Below are positions 34,969 to 43,969 of a stretch of DNA of 64,000 nucleotides, piece by piece. This stretch comes from Brevundimonas alba (GTDB lineage Bacteria > Pseudomonadota > Alphaproteobacteria > Caulobacterales > Caulobacteraceae), in NCBI RefSeq assembly GCF_011927945.1, contig NZ_JAATJM010000001.1, positions 1,311,501 through 1,375,500 on the forward strand. The letters are read 5' to 3'. The position numbers and the translations under genes are program-made. The notes below the pieces were generated by a model. It saw nothing but the letters and a program-made list of their open reading frames with translations, was not told the origin of the DNA and did not search any database. How positions within the stretch are numbered: position 1 is the stretch's first letter; each line of letters opens with the position of its first letter.

Positions 34969-35403
34969 ATGGAAACCCAGTCCCTGCATCGCGGCCGTCT
35001 TATCGATCATGTCCAGCTGGTGGTCGCCGACCTCGCCGCCAGCCGCCGCTTCTACGAGGCGGTGTTCGAGGTTCTGGGCGTGCCCTTGGGCGGGGAGGGC
35101 GACAGCTGGTTCTGGGCCGACGAACTGTTCATCTCATCGGTCGACAGCGAAGCCGCGGCCGGCCGGCCCACCGGCCGCTGCCACCTCGCCTTCCAGGCCG
35201 GCGACCGCGCGGCCGTCGAGGCCTTCCACAGGGCGGGACTGGCCGCGGGCGGCAAGGACAACGGCGCGCCGGGCGAGCGGCCCTACCATCCCGGCTACTA
35301 CGCCGCCTTCCTGCTCGATCCCGACGGCAACAACATCGAGGCCGTCTTCCACGGCGACGCCGACCGCTCGGCGCCGAGCGTTGAGATCACTTTTCAGGCC
35401 TGA
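34969..35403 (+). CDS. VOC-family (glyoxalase/bleomycin-resistance fold) protein, 144 aa
   Basis: A single vicinal-oxygen-chelate domain is visible: IDHVQLVVADLAASRRFYEA at the start and the family end pattern YYAAFLLDPDGNNIEAVFH. His at position 10 or so and the final Glu (NNIEAV) are positioned like VOC metal ligands. Such proteins act as dimers on varied small molecules; the substrate is not predictable here. GGAAAGGAG lies before ATG 34969, a good ribosome site. The 3' end overlaps the dinG-like gene by 10 bp on the opposite strand. The gene is monocistronic. Confidence 0.9.
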   Translation: METQSLHRGRLIDHVQLVVADLAASRRFYEAVFEVLGVPLGGEGDSWFWADELFISSVDSEAAAGRPTGRCHLAFQAGDRAAVEAFHRAGLAAGGKDNGAPGERPYHPGYYAAFLLDPDGNNIEAVFHGDADRSAPSVEITFQA

Positions 35404-38270
35404 GTCCCGGTCAGCTGCAGGAAGCTTCCCACCAGCTCCACGGCTTCCGCCAGTCCCATCCGCTGCACCTCGGTTCCCGGCGGCAGGCTGCCGAACAGCC
35501 GGGTGGGGCAGGCGGCGTCCAGCATGACGAACACCCCCTTGTCGTCGGCCCGCCGGATCAGCCGCCCGAAGGCCTGCGCCATCCGCGCCCGCGCCAGCGC
35601 ATCGTCGAAGTTTCGCCCGCCCGCGCCTTCGCCGCCGAACCGCGCCCGCCGCGCCTTGTGCAACAGGTCGGGTCGCGGCCACGGCACCCGGTCGAACGCC
35701 AGAATCCGCAGCGACCGCCCGGGCACATCCACCCCGTCCCGCACCGCGTCGGTGCCCAGCAGACAGCTGTCCTGCTCGGCCCGGAATACATCGACCAGCG
35801 CCCCCACCTCCAGCGGATCGACGTGCTGGGCGTAGAGCGGCAGCCCCGCCTTCGCCAGATCGGGTCCCAGCCGTTCATAGACCGCCTTCAGCCGCCGGAT
35901 GGCGGTGAACAGACCCAGCCCTCCGCCGCCGGCCGCGAGAAACAGCTCCCGCATCGCCGCCGCCGTCTGGCGCGTGTCGTCCTTGATCAGATCGTTGACG
36001 ACGATGACCCGCGCATTGGCCGCATAGTCGAACGGGCTCTCCACCTTCAGCGTCCGCGCCGGCTCGATCAGCCGCGCCGAGCCGGTCCTCAGCCGCGCCA
36101 TGTCGAATGGATCGTCGCTGTCCGGATCGGACAGGGTCGCCGACGTCACCAGCACCCCATGCGCCGGCATCACCACCGCCGCTTCCAGCGGCACGGTCGG
36201 GTCGATCCAGTGCCGCCGCAGCGCCACGTCCATGATCCGCCCGAACGCCGCCTCTGCCGACAGCCAGTCCACGAAGTCCGGGTCCGGCTCGTCCGACGAC
36301 ACCTCCAGCGCCGCCAGCATCGACCGCCACCCCGGCAGGGTCATCCGCGCGCGCCGGTCCAGCCCGCGCAGCGCCCCCTCGATCCGCGACCGCTGCGAGC
36401 CATCCAGCTCCGCCGCCTCGTCGTCAAGGATGTCCTCCAGATGACGCGCCAGCGCCAGCAGCGGCGCCTCCACCGCGGCCAGCGCCTGCGCCGCCTCCCG
36501 CGCGGTCTCCAGCACCGGATCGGTCACCGGCCGCAGGGCGCACTCCATGCCGAACTCGACGCCGGAGCCGGAGGCGTTCTCGCTCGTCCGGGCCCTCAGT
36601 TGCTCCAGCCCCGCCAGCAGGAACCGCTCGATCGGCCCGACCGGATTGACCTCGCCCGAGGCCGGCGCGATCCGCCCGGACACGCCTTCGCCCGGCAGTT
36701 GCGCCGCCGCCCGCACCGCATCTTGCAGCGCCTTGGTCGCGGCCTCGTTGTCGGCGCACAGGTCGCCCAGCCTCTGCTCCAGCCCGCGTCCGCGCCGCCC
36801 GCGCCCCTCCGGTCCCCGGATCCAGCGCCTCAGCTCCGCCGCCTCCTGCCCCGACAGGCAGGCCGAAAACGCGCTGTCCGCCGCGTCGAACAGATGGTGG
36901 CCCTCGTCGAACACGATCCGCTTTAGAGCCGCCGTCTCGCCGTCCTGCTTCAGCCCCCGCGCCGACCGTGCCCCGTCGAACGCCGCCTGGGTCATGACCA
37001 GCGCATGGTTGGCCACCACCAGATCGGCGCGGCGGCTGGCGCGGATGGTCTTCTCGACGAAACAGGTGCGGTAGTGCGGGCAGGCGGCGTGGACGCACTC
37101 GCCGCGCCGGTCGACCAGATTGGCCGCGCTCGCCTGATGGCTCGTCCCGACCGCGAACAGCCCCGGCAGCCAGCCCGGATAATCGCCCCCGGTCATGTCG
37201 CCGTCGCGCGTGTGCAGCGCCCAGCGGCTGGACAGCGCCATGCCGATCAGGTCGCCGTTCCCCAGCTGCGCCGCCTGCACCATGTCCTGCAGGTTCAGCA
37301 GGCACAGGTAGTTCTCCCGTCCCTTGCGCACGACCGTCTTGCGCTTGCGTTCGACCGGATCGGGCCACAGGGCCGCGCTCTCGCGGTCGATCTGCCGCTG
37401 CAGGGCGCGGGTATAGGTCGACACCCAGGCCGCCCCCTGATTGCGCTCGGCCCACAACGACGCCGGCGCCAGATAGCCCAGCGTCTTGCCCGTCCCGGTC
37501 CCCGCCTCGGCCAGCAGCACCCGCGGCCGCCCCTCTTCGTTGCGCGGCGAAAAGGCGTAGGCGGCCTCGGCGGCGTAGTCGCTCTGCGTCGGCCGCGTCT
37601 CGTCCAGCCCCGACGCCTGCAGCAGCTTTTCCAAGCGGATGCGCGCGCTCTCGGAATCGACCGGCGCCGACCCCGCCTCGCCGCGCGGCGCCTCGTCCTC
37701 CCACTCGGGCAGCCGCGACCAGGCGTCCAGCCCCGATCCCCTCAGGTTCCGCTCCCGCACCGGCTGATGCTGCAGCGCTCCGCTGACCCGCCACGCCCAC
37801 GCCCAGCCCGCCCGCCCCAGCGTCTCCGCCAGGGTGAAGGCCTCCTCCCGTCCCGGATAGGCCGGCTCCGCCAGTTCCCTCAGCAGCCCGTCCGCGGCCT
37901 TGCGCAACGCGTCTGCCTGCGCCTCCGCCCCCTTGGGCTCGCTCATCCCCATGGCCAGCGCCAGCCCGCTCGGCGACGGCGCGCAGAACTTTGCCGGCCG
38001 CACGAAGGCGAACAGCTCCAGCACATCCAGCAGATCGCTCGACCGCCCCGGCGGCGCGATCCCCAGCCTCCGCGCGGTCAGTGACGCATGCGCCACCAGC
38101 ACCGGCCCGGTCGTGAAAGCCCCCTCTGCCGCCCCCCGCCCGATCTTCCTCGGGCCCTCGTCATCGCAGATAGCCCCCGCCCCCGGCGGCACGGCCAGCG
38201 CCGCCGGCAGCACGAGCCAGGGCTCGGCGCCGGTCAGGCCTGCGGAGGAGGAGAGGGTGGTGGTGGACAC
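35394..38270 (-). CDS. DinG/XPD-type ATP-dependent DNA helicase, 958 aa
   Basis: This is a superfamily 2 5'-3' helicase of the DinG/YoaA/XPD type involved in resolving recombination and R-loop structures. Walker A AGTGTGKT is near residue 260, the DEGHHLFDAADSAF motif II follows, and the Fe-S cluster region lies between them: a cysteine in ENYLCLLN, then CVHAACPHYRTC. QAFGRLIRRADDKG is motif VI. The first ~200 residues are an alpha-proteobacterial extension with no known motif. The annotated ATG gives the full frame, but a later start cannot be excluded. It is monocistronic and overlaps the VOC gene tail to tail. Confidence 0.88.
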   Translation of the reverse strand: MSTTTLSSSAGLTGAEPWLVLPAALAVPPGAGAICDDEGPRKIGRGAAEGAFTTGPVLVAHASLTARRLGIAPPGRSSDLLDVLELFAFVRPAKFCAPSPSGLALAMGMSEPKGAEAQADALRKAADGLLRELAEPAYPGREEAFTLAETLGRAGWAWAWRVSGALQHQPVRERNLRGSGLDAWSRLPEWEDEAPRGEAGSAPVDSESARIRLEKLLQASGLDETRPTQSDYAAEAAYAFSPRNEEGRPRVLLAEAGTGTGKTLGYLAPASLWAERNQGAAWVSTYTRALQRQIDRESAALWPDPVERKRKTVVRKGRENYLCLLNLQDMVQAAQLGNGDLIGMALSSRWALHTRDGDMTGGDYPGWLPGLFAVGTSHQASAANLVDRRGECVHAACPHYRTCFVEKTIRASRRADLVVANHALVMTQAAFDGARSARGLKQDGETAALKRIVFDEGHHLFDAADSAFSACLSGQEAAELRRWIRGPEGRGRRGRGLEQRLGDLCADNEAATKALQDAVRAAAQLPGEGVSGRIAPASGEVNPVGPIERFLLAGLEQLRARTSENASGSGVEFGMECALRPVTDPVLETAREAAQALAAVEAPLLALARHLEDILDDEAAELDGSQRSRIEGALRGLDRRARMTLPGWRSMLAALEVSSDEPDPDFVDWLSAEAAFGRIMDVALRRHWIDPTVPLEAAVVMPAHGVLVTSATLSDPDSDDPFDMARLRTGSARLIEPARTLKVESPFDYAANARVIVVNDLIKDDTRQTAAAMRELFLAAGGGGLGLFTAIRRLKAVYERLGPDLAKAGLPLYAQHVDPLEVGALVDVFRAEQDSCLLGTDAVRDGVDVPGRSLRILAFDRVPWPRPDLLHKARRARFGGEGAGGRNFDDALARARMAQAFGRLIRRADDKGVFVMLDAACPTRLFGSLPPGTEVQRMGLAEAVELVGSFLQLTGTQA

Positions 38271-38313
38271 GGGTTGTAGATAGCGGTTCCGGCGCGGAAA
38301 CGGAACGGGAACA

Positions 38314-39120
38314 TTACCCCACCGCGCCCGCCCGGATGTTCGCCCTCAACGCCGGTTCCAGAAGCTTCGGCGGAGGCAGGGTCTCGTCCCGCGCCCGCCG
38401 CATGGCGGTGAAGTCCGCCTCTGTTGCGCCGCCGCCGACGTGGACATTCCCCTCGCGCTCGGCCCCGATCGTCGTCTCCCAGCGGAAGTCGCGGCGCCCG
38501 TCCTTCGGCAGATAATCGTGGCCGACGAACACCCGCGTCTCCGGCGGCAATGACAGCAGCCTCTGGATCGATCGATACAGCGTCGTCGCATCCCCGCCCG
38601 GGAAGTCCGCCCGCGCCGTGCCGAAATCCGGCATGAACAGGGTGTCGCCGACGAACACCGCATCGCCGATCCGGTAGCTGATGCAGGCCGGCGTATGACC
38701 CGGCGTGTGCAGCACCTCGACCTCGAGGCTCCCCAGCGCGAACCGGTCGCCATCCGCGAACAACTGGTCGAACACCGCCGCCTCCGGAACCGGCAGGCCG
38801 AAGCGCTCTGCGAAGGTCGACTGCACCTCGGTGATACGATCTCCGACGCCGATCGGCGCCCCGGTCAGTCCGCGCAGATAATCGCCGGCCGACAGATGAT
38901 CGGCATGGGCGTGGGTCTCCAGCAGCCAGACCACTTCCAGCCCCTGCGCCCGCGCCGCCGCCAGCACGGCGTCCGCCGAGGCCGTCGAGGTCCCACCGCT
39001 CTCCGCGTCGTAGTCCAGCACCGGATCGATGATGGCCGCCGCCCCGGTCGCGGGGTCGTTGACCAGATAGGTCACGGTATTGGTCGCGTCGTCGAAGAAG
39101 GCCTGCACCGTCGGGTTCAT
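38314..39120 (-). CDS. MBL-fold hydrolase, persulfide-dioxygenase/Blh-like, 268 aa
   Basis: This is a metallo-beta-lactamase-fold enzyme with the metal motif THAHADHLSAGDYL near residue 70, HTPGHTPACISY supplying the next histidine, and VGDTLFMPDFGTARADFPGG, then FVGHDYLP. The DFGTARADFPGG stretch is characteristic of the ETHE1/Blh (persulfide dioxygenase-like) subgroup, which oxidises glutathione persulfide. A sulfur-detoxifying function is likely by family. It has no signal peptide and acts in the cytoplasm. A GGAGGTGAGC ribosome site precedes ATG 39120. The gene is divergent from the Lhr-type helicase gene, with 99 bp between. Confidence 0.88.
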   Translation of the reverse strand: MNPTVQAFFDDATNTVTYLVNDPATGAAAIIDPVLDYDAESGGTSTASADAVLAAARAQGLEVVWLLETHAHADHLSAGDYLRGLTGAPIGVGDRITEVQSTFAERFGLPVPEAAVFDQLFADGDRFALGSLEVEVLHTPGHTPACISYRIGDAVFVGDTLFMPDFGTARADFPGGDATTLYRSIQRLLSLPPETRVFVGHDYLPKDGRRDFRWETTIGAEREGNVHVGGGATEADFTAMRRARDETLPPPKLLEPALRANIRAGAVG

Positions 39121-39219
39121 CGCTCACCTCCTGCCCGGCGATGATACCGGCGACGTCACGTCGGGACCAGCAACGCTGTGGGGAGGTGAAACGGAACGGG
39201 AACATGCTATAGGCGCGGT

Positions 39220-41913
39220 GTGACGCCGCCGCCCGCTCCTGCAACGCTTTCGCCGCTTTTCGCCGACTGGTTCGCGCGTCGCGGCTGGGCGCCCCGGCGT
39301 CACCAGCTGGAGATGATCGCGGCCGCCCAGGCGGGCTCCCATGCCCTGCTCGTCGCCCCGACCGGCGGCGGCAAGACCCTCGCCGGTTTCCTGCCGTCCC
39401 TGATCGAACTCGCCGAGCGCGCGCCCAAGCCCGAGACCGGCCCCGGCGCGGGCGTCCACACCCTCTACCTCTCGCCGCTCAAGGCGCTGACCACCGACGT
39501 CGAGCGCAACCTGATGACGCCGATCCGCGAGATCGGGCTGAACATCCACGTCGAGAGCCGCACAGGGGATACGAAGCAGTCCAAGCGCCAGCGCCAGCGC
39601 GACTTCCCGCCCGACATCCTCCTGACGACGCCGGAGCAGCTCGCCCTGTTCTGCGCCTGGGACGGCGCGCGATCCTATTTCGCCGACCTGAAATGCGTCG
39701 TCCTCGACGAGGTCCACGCCATCTGGAGCGGCAAGCGCGGAGACCTTCTCTCGTTGGGGCTGGGCCGGTTGCAGAAATACGCGCCGGAGATGCGGAGGGT
39801 GGCCCTGTCCGCCACGGTGGACGACCCGCAGATGATCGCGGACTGGCTGGCGCCTTCTCCCAACGCTCCTCTTCCTTCTCCCCTTGAGGGAGAAGGTGGC
39901 CCGGAGGGCCGGATGAGGGGGCTGCCCGCCCCACGCTCATCCCCTGAAAGTCAGCCTGAGGACACAGCCCCCTCATCCGAGTTGCTTCGCAACCCACCTT
40001 CTCCCTCGGGGGGAGAAGGAAGCGATGTGCCCGCCGCCTCCACCGTCACCATCGTCCGCGGCGACCCCGGCGCTCCGCCCGTCGTCGATGTCCTCGTCTC
40101 CGAGGGCAAGGTCCCGTGGGCCGGCCATACCGGCCAGCACGCCATCCCCGAGGTCTACGACGCCCTGCGCCGCTCGGGCATGACCCTGATCTTCGTCAAC
40201 ACCCGCTGGCAGGCCGAGTTCGTCTTCCAGCAGCTCTGGGCGATCAACGACGAGAACCTGCCCATCGGCCTGCACCACGGCTCCCTCGCCGCCGAGCAGC
40301 GCCGCAAGGTCGAGGCGGCCATGGCGCGGGGCGACCTGCGCGCCGTCGTCTGCACCTCGACCCTCGATCTTGGCATCGACTGGGGCGACGTCGACCTCGT
40401 CATCCAGCTCGCCGCTCCGAAGGGCGCCTCCCGCCTCGTCCAGCGCATCGGCCGCGCCAACCACCGCCTCGACGAGCCCTCCCGCGCCCTCATGGTTCCC
40501 GCCAGCCGCTTTGAGATGCTGGAGTGCCAGGCCGCCCGCGAGGCCGTGGCCGAGAACGCGTTCGACTGGGAGCCGGTCCACACCGGCACCCTCGACACTC
40601 TCGCCCAGCACGTCATGGGCTGCGCCTGCTCCGAGCCCTTCCTGATGGAGGACCTCTATGCCGAGATCACAGGCTGCGGCCCCTATCGCGGCCTGACGTA
40701 CGACCAGTTCGAGGAGGTGGTCGATCTGGTCGCCACCGGCGGCTATGCGCTCCGCACCTACGAGCGGTTCGCCCGCATCGTCCGCGACGCCAAGGGCCGC
40801 TGGAAGGTGCGCAACGCCCAGACCGCCCAGCGCCACCGCATGAACGTCGGCGCCATCGTCGCCGCCGCCACCCTCAACGTCCGCATCGCCTCCCGCCGCG
40901 GTCAGCGCCTCATGGGCGGCCGCAAGGTCGGGGAGGCCGAGGAGAGCTATTTCGAGCAGATGACGCCCGGCGACACCTTCGTCTTCGCCGGTCAGGTCTG
41001 GGCCTTCCAGGCCATCGCCGGCATGGACGCCCTCGTCACCCACGCCCAGCACAGCGACCCCAAGATCCCCTCCTGGGGCGGCTCGAAATTCCCAATGTCG
41101 ACCTCGCTGGCCGACCGCGTCCGAGCCATGGTCCAGGACCGCGACCACTGGCGCGTCCTGCCACCCGATGTGCAGGAGTGGCTGGAGCTGCAGGAGGCGA
41201 AATCCGTCATTCCGCAGGCCGACACCATGCTGGTGGAGACCTTCCCGCGCGGCTCCCGCCACTTCCTCGTCGCCTATCCGTTCGAGGGCGGCCTGGCCCA
41301 CGCCACTCTGTGCATGCTGCTGACACGCCGCCTCGACCGGCTCGGCGTCGGCCCGCTCGGCTTCGTCGTCACCGACTATTCCCTCGCCATCTGGTCGATC
41401 CGGCCGATGGACGGCCTCGACCTCGACCGGCTGTTCGAGCCCGACATGCTCGGCGACGATCTCGAAACCTGGCTGGAGGAGAGCTTCATGATGAAGCGCA
41501 CCTTCCGCAATTGCGCCCTGATCTCCGGCTTGATCGAGAAACGCCAGCCGGGGAACGAGAAGACCGGGCGGCAGGTGACCTTCTCGACCGACCTGATCTA
41601 CGACGTGCTCCGCCGCCATCAGCCCGATCATCTGCTGCTCAAGACCGCTCGCGCCGACGCCGCCGCCGGCCTGCTCGACGTCGCCCGTCTCGGCCAGCTG
41701 CTCGCCCGCATCCAGGGCCATATCCAGCATGTGCATCTGGACCGCCCCTCGCCCTTCTGCGTCCCCGTGCTGGTCCAGATCGGGCGCGAGCGCGTCGGCG
41801 GCGGTCAGGCGGCCGAGATGATCCTCGACGCCAGCGCCTACGGCTTCGACGAGGAAGACCTGATCGCTGAGGTCATGTCCGACGCCCCGCCCGAACTCGC
41901 GGGAGCCCAATGA
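39220..41913 (+). CDS. Ligase-associated DExH helicase (Lhr-type), 897 aa, with in-frame palindromic insertion
   Basis: This is a superfamily 2 helicase of the short Lhr kind that is usually linked to ATP-dependent DNA ligase and PdeM. Walker A is APTGGGKT, motif II DEVH (VVLDEVHAIWSGK), motif III LSATVDD, and LVQRIGRANHR is motif VI. Unusually, residues ~219-267 are encoded by a repeat element (39874-40020) that reads LPSPLEGEGG and PPSPSGGEGS, low-complexity sequence between motif III and the second RecA domain. The start is GTG 39220; no better in-frame ATG exists before the conserved PLFADWFARRGW. Its stop overlaps the pdeM start (ATGA). The partner ligase gene is not in this neighbourhood. 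Confidence 0.88.
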   Translation: MTPPPAPATLSPLFADWFARRGWAPRRHQLEMIAAAQAGSHALLVAPTGGGKTLAGFLPSLIELAERAPKPETGPGAGVHTLYLSPLKALTTDVERNLMTPIREIGLNIHVESRTGDTKQSKRQRQRDFPPDILLTTPEQLALFCAWDGARSYFADLKCVVLDEVHAIWSGKRGDLLSLGLGRLQKYAPEMRRVALSATVDDPQMIADWLAPSPNAPLPSPLEGEGGPEGRMRGLPAPRSSPESQPEDTAPSSELLRNPPSPSGGEGSDVPAASTVTIVRGDPGAPPVVDVLVSEGKVPWAGHTGQHAIPEVYDALRRSGMTLIFVNTRWQAEFVFQQLWAINDENLPIGLHHGSLAAEQRRKVEAAMARGDLRAVVCTSTLDLGIDWGDVDLVIQLAAPKGASRLVQRIGRANHRLDEPSRALMVPASRFEMLECQAAREAVAENAFDWEPVHTGTLDTLAQHVMGCACSEPFLMEDLYAEITGCGPYRGLTYDQFEEVVDLVATGGYALRTYERFARIVRDAKGRWKVRNAQTAQRHRMNVGAIVAAATLNVRIASRRGQRLMGGRKVGEAEESYFEQMTPGDTFVFAGQVWAFQAIAGMDALVTHAQHSDPKIPSWGGSKFPMSTSLADRVRAMVQDRDHWRVLPPDVQEWLELQEAKSVIPQADTMLVETFPRGSRHFLVAYPFEGGLAHATLCMLLTRRLDRLGVGPLGFVVTDYSLAIWSIRPMDGLDLDRLFEPDMLGDDLETWLEESFMMKRTFRNCALISGLIEKRQPGNEKTGRQVTFSTDLIYDVLRRHQPDHLLLKTARADAAAGLLDVARLGQLLARIQGHIQHVHLDRPSPFCVPVLVQIGRERVGGGQAAEMILDASAYGFDEEDLIAEVMSDAPPELAGAQ
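39874..40020. repeat. Palindromic repeat element, copy 1, inside the Lhr helicase gene
   Basis: The element begins CCTTCTCCCCTTGAGGGA and ends TCCCTCGGGGGGAGAAGG; the two 23-bp ends are inverted copies with two mismatches. Inner blocks GTGGCCCGGAGGGCCGGATG and CCCCCTCATCCGAG are also shared with copy 2 at 47.7 kb. The length, 147 bp, is a multiple of three and contains no stop in the helicase frame, so it is translated. Confidence 0.9.
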
Positions 41914-42641
41914 ACGCAGCCCTTAAACAGGCCCTGTCACCCGCGCGCTGCCCCAGCGGCGGCCTGCGCGTCTCTATCGAGGGCGAGCCCTGCGTGCTGC
42001 GCTGCTCCGGCGCCCTGTGGGTGCTGAACCACTGCACCCTGATCGCCGCCGATCTGCATCTGGAGAAGGGCTCCGCCTTCGCCGCCCGCGGCCAGATGCT
42101 GCCGCCCTACGACAGCCGCGCCACCCTCGACCGGCTCGAGGCCGAGATCGACGCCCTGCAGCCGGCCACCGTCATCCTCCTCGGCGACAGCTTCCACGAT
42201 TCCAAATCCGTCGGCCGCATGGCCCCCGACGACGCCGCCCGCCTGCACCGGCTCGCCGCCGGCCGCGACTGGATCTGGCTCGAGGGCAACCACGACATCC
42301 GCGCGCTCGCCGACGCCATGGACGCCCTGCCGGGGCAGGTCATCGAAACCCTGTCGCTCGGCTCGCTCCGCCTGATCCACGAACCACAGCCGGGCGTTCA
42401 GCCGGGAGAGGTCGCCGGCCACCTCCATCCCGCCGCCCGCGTCGCCGCCCACGGCCGGGGCGTCCGCCGCCCCGCCTTCGTCACCGACGGCCGCCGCGCC
42501 GTCCTGCCGGCCTTCGGCGCCTTCACCGGCGGTCTGGATGTGCGCGACCCGGCCATCGCCGGCCTGTTCGAACACCCCCCGCTCGCCGCCGCCCTCGGCC
42601 GCGACAAGGTTCACGCCCTGCCGTGGGAGACGCTGCGCTAG
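41910..42641 (+). CDS. pdeM: Ligase-associated DNA damage response endonuclease PdeM, 243 aa
   Basis: PdeM is a metallophosphoesterase-fold nuclease that travels with Lhr-type helicases and ATP-dependent ligases in bacterial DNA repair. Metal-site motifs are all visible: DLHLEKGSAF near residue 48, LLGDSFHDSKS near 90, LEGNHDIRA near 127 and AGHLHPAARV near 170. The length is normal. It overlaps the helicase stop by 4 bp, so the two are co-translated. The third member, a LigD-like or exonuclease gene, is not adjacent. The downstream gene is convergent, 4 bp away. Confidence 0.92.
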   Translation: MNAALKQALSPARCPSGGLRVSIEGEPCVLRCSGALWVLNHCTLIAADLHLEKGSAFAARGQMLPPYDSRATLDRLEAEIDALQPATVILLGDSFHDSKSVGRMAPDDAARLHRLAAGRDWIWLEGNHDIRALADAMDALPGQVIETLSLGSLRLIHEPQPGVQPGEVAGHLHPAARVAAHGRGVRRPAFVTDGRRAVLPAFGAFTGGLDVRDPAIAGLFEHPPLAAALGRDKVHALPWETLR

Positions 42642-42645
42642 CCGG

Positions 42646-43173
42646 TCAGGGCGCGGCCTCGAAGGTCACATCGGTCAGCCGGGGCCGGAAGCGCTTGCCG
42701 GTCGGCGACCGGTCGTCGTCCACGCCGGAGAACGAGGCCACGCGCCCCGTCACCCGCACCTTGTCCCGCACCGTATGGGCGACACCCGCCGTGTCCTGGA
42801 ATTTCGCGTTCTTGAGGTCCACCAGCAGGATCTCCCCGGCGCCCGGCATCTGGGGAATGCTTCGCTGGCTGATCAGCGGCGTGTCGACCTGATTGGCCGC
42901 CGTCCCGCGCTCCGCCTCGAACAGGATCAGGTCGTCGCCCTGCCCCCGGGGCCGGCTGGTCAGGGTGTAGAGGATGGCGATGCCGCCCTCCTCGTCCGGG
43001 CCGTCGTCGATATGGATATAACCGTCGAGCATGACGCGCTTCCCGTCCAGCTCGTCCGAGAACTCCAGCAGCGGCTTGACCTGCGAGGCCTCGATCAGAA
43101 CCGGCGGCGCCTCGGGTGCTCCGCAGGCCGAAAGCCACAAGGCCGCCGCCGCGACCACCACCCCGATCCGCAT
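42646..43173 (-). CDS. Conserved OB-fold-like lipoprotein, 175 aa
   Basis: A lipoprotein signal peptide with lipobox LSAC (Cys17) leads a mature protein with two small beta-rich units, one around KRVMLDGYIHIDDG and the other RDKVRVTGRVASFSG, both resembling OB-fold strands. The protein should be anchored at the periplasmic face of a membrane. I do not recognise a named family. It is transcribed leftward as a single gene, its end 4 bp from pdeM. No substrate or partner can be inferred. Confidence 0.68.
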   Translation of the reverse strand: MRIGVVVAAAALWLSACGAPEAPPVLIEASQVKPLLEFSDELDGKRVMLDGYIHIDDGPDEEGGIAILYTLTSRPRGQGDDLILFEAERGTAANQVDTPLISQRSIPQMPGAGEILLVDLKNAKFQDTAGVAHTVRDKVRVTGRVASFSGVDDDRSPTGKRFRPRLTDVTFEAAP

Positions 43174-43239
43174 ATCCTGCCTCCCTCGCTGGAGAGGCCA
43201 GAATGTCCCCGGATGATGAAGCGCTCGCGAACGCGCCGG

Positions 43240-43968
43240 TTACTTCAGCGCGGGCCGGGTCTCCGTCGTCAGCATCGCCCCCGAAGCCCCCTCGATCCGC
43301 GCCTCCAGCTGGTTCATGAACTCCGCCCGCTTCAGCCCCGCCGGGATCGCCGGCAGGAACTCATAAACCACCGTCCCGGGATAGCGCCGGAACCCGTGCG
43401 CCGGCCAGTGCACGCCCGAGTTGGTGGCCATCGGCACGCAGGGCGCCTCCAGATCGCGGTACAGGGCTGCGATGCCCGGCTTGTAGTCCGGCGCCGCGCC
43501 CACCGGGGCCCGCGTCCCCTCCGGGAAGATCAGGATCTGCCGCCCCTCGGCGAACCGCGTCCGCGCCTGTTTGACCATGTCCTTCAGCGCCTTCGAATGC
43601 GCCGACCGATCGACCGCGATCATCCCGGTCTTCCAGGCGAACCAGCCGAAGAAGGGCAGGGGCCGCAGCTCCTTCTTCATGATGAAACAATTGTCCGGCA
43701 GCACCGCGAACGGCGCGATCACGTCCAGCATGCTCTGGTGCTTGCCCGCGATCAGGGCCGCGCCGGTCGGACGGTGCTCCAGCCCGCGGAACTCGACCTT
43801 CACCCCCGCGATCCAGCGCAGGCCGAACAGCACGAACCGCGACCAGCCGCGGATCACCCACATGGCCTGCCGGTACGGCATCAGAAGCGCGGGCGACAGG
43901 CCGACGGCGAACAGGGCCATCGACAGATACAGCCAGGCGACGAACAGCAGCGAACGCAGGGTGGTCAC
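43240..43968 (-). CDS. plsC: 1-acyl-sn-glycerol-3-phosphate acyltransferase, 242 aa
   Basis: The enzyme acylates lysophosphatidic acid to phosphatidic acid at the inner membrane. The catalytic H-x4-D motif is KHQSMLD near residue 75, and the acceptor-binding motif FPEGTR is near residue 147. A hydrophobic N-terminal helix (LLFVAWLYLSMALFAVGL) anchors it. I chose GTG 43968, one base after the stop of the YdcF gene; a longer frame to 44037 would give an Arg/Pro-rich head overlapping that gene. It is the last gene of the leftward ftsE-ftsX-ydcF-plsC run. Confidence 0.9.
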   Translation of the reverse strand: MTTLRSLLFVAWLYLSMALFAVGLSPALLMPYRQAMWVIRGWSRFVLFGLRWIAGVKVEFRGLEHRPTGAALIAGKHQSMLDVIAPFAVLPDNCFIMKKELRPLPFFGWFAWKTGMIAVDRSAHSKALKDMVKQARTRFAEGRQILIFPEGTRAPVGAAPDYKPGIAALYRDLEAPCVPMATNSGVHWPAHGFRRYPGTVVYEFLPAIPAGLKRAEFMNQLEARIEGASGAMLTTETRPALK

Positions 43969-43969
43969 G

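Noticed and set aside
35658-38084. Pro/Arg/Gln-rich open frames antisense to the DinG-like helicase
   Set aside because: Composition typical of high-GC antisense frames, and the helicase has all its motifs.
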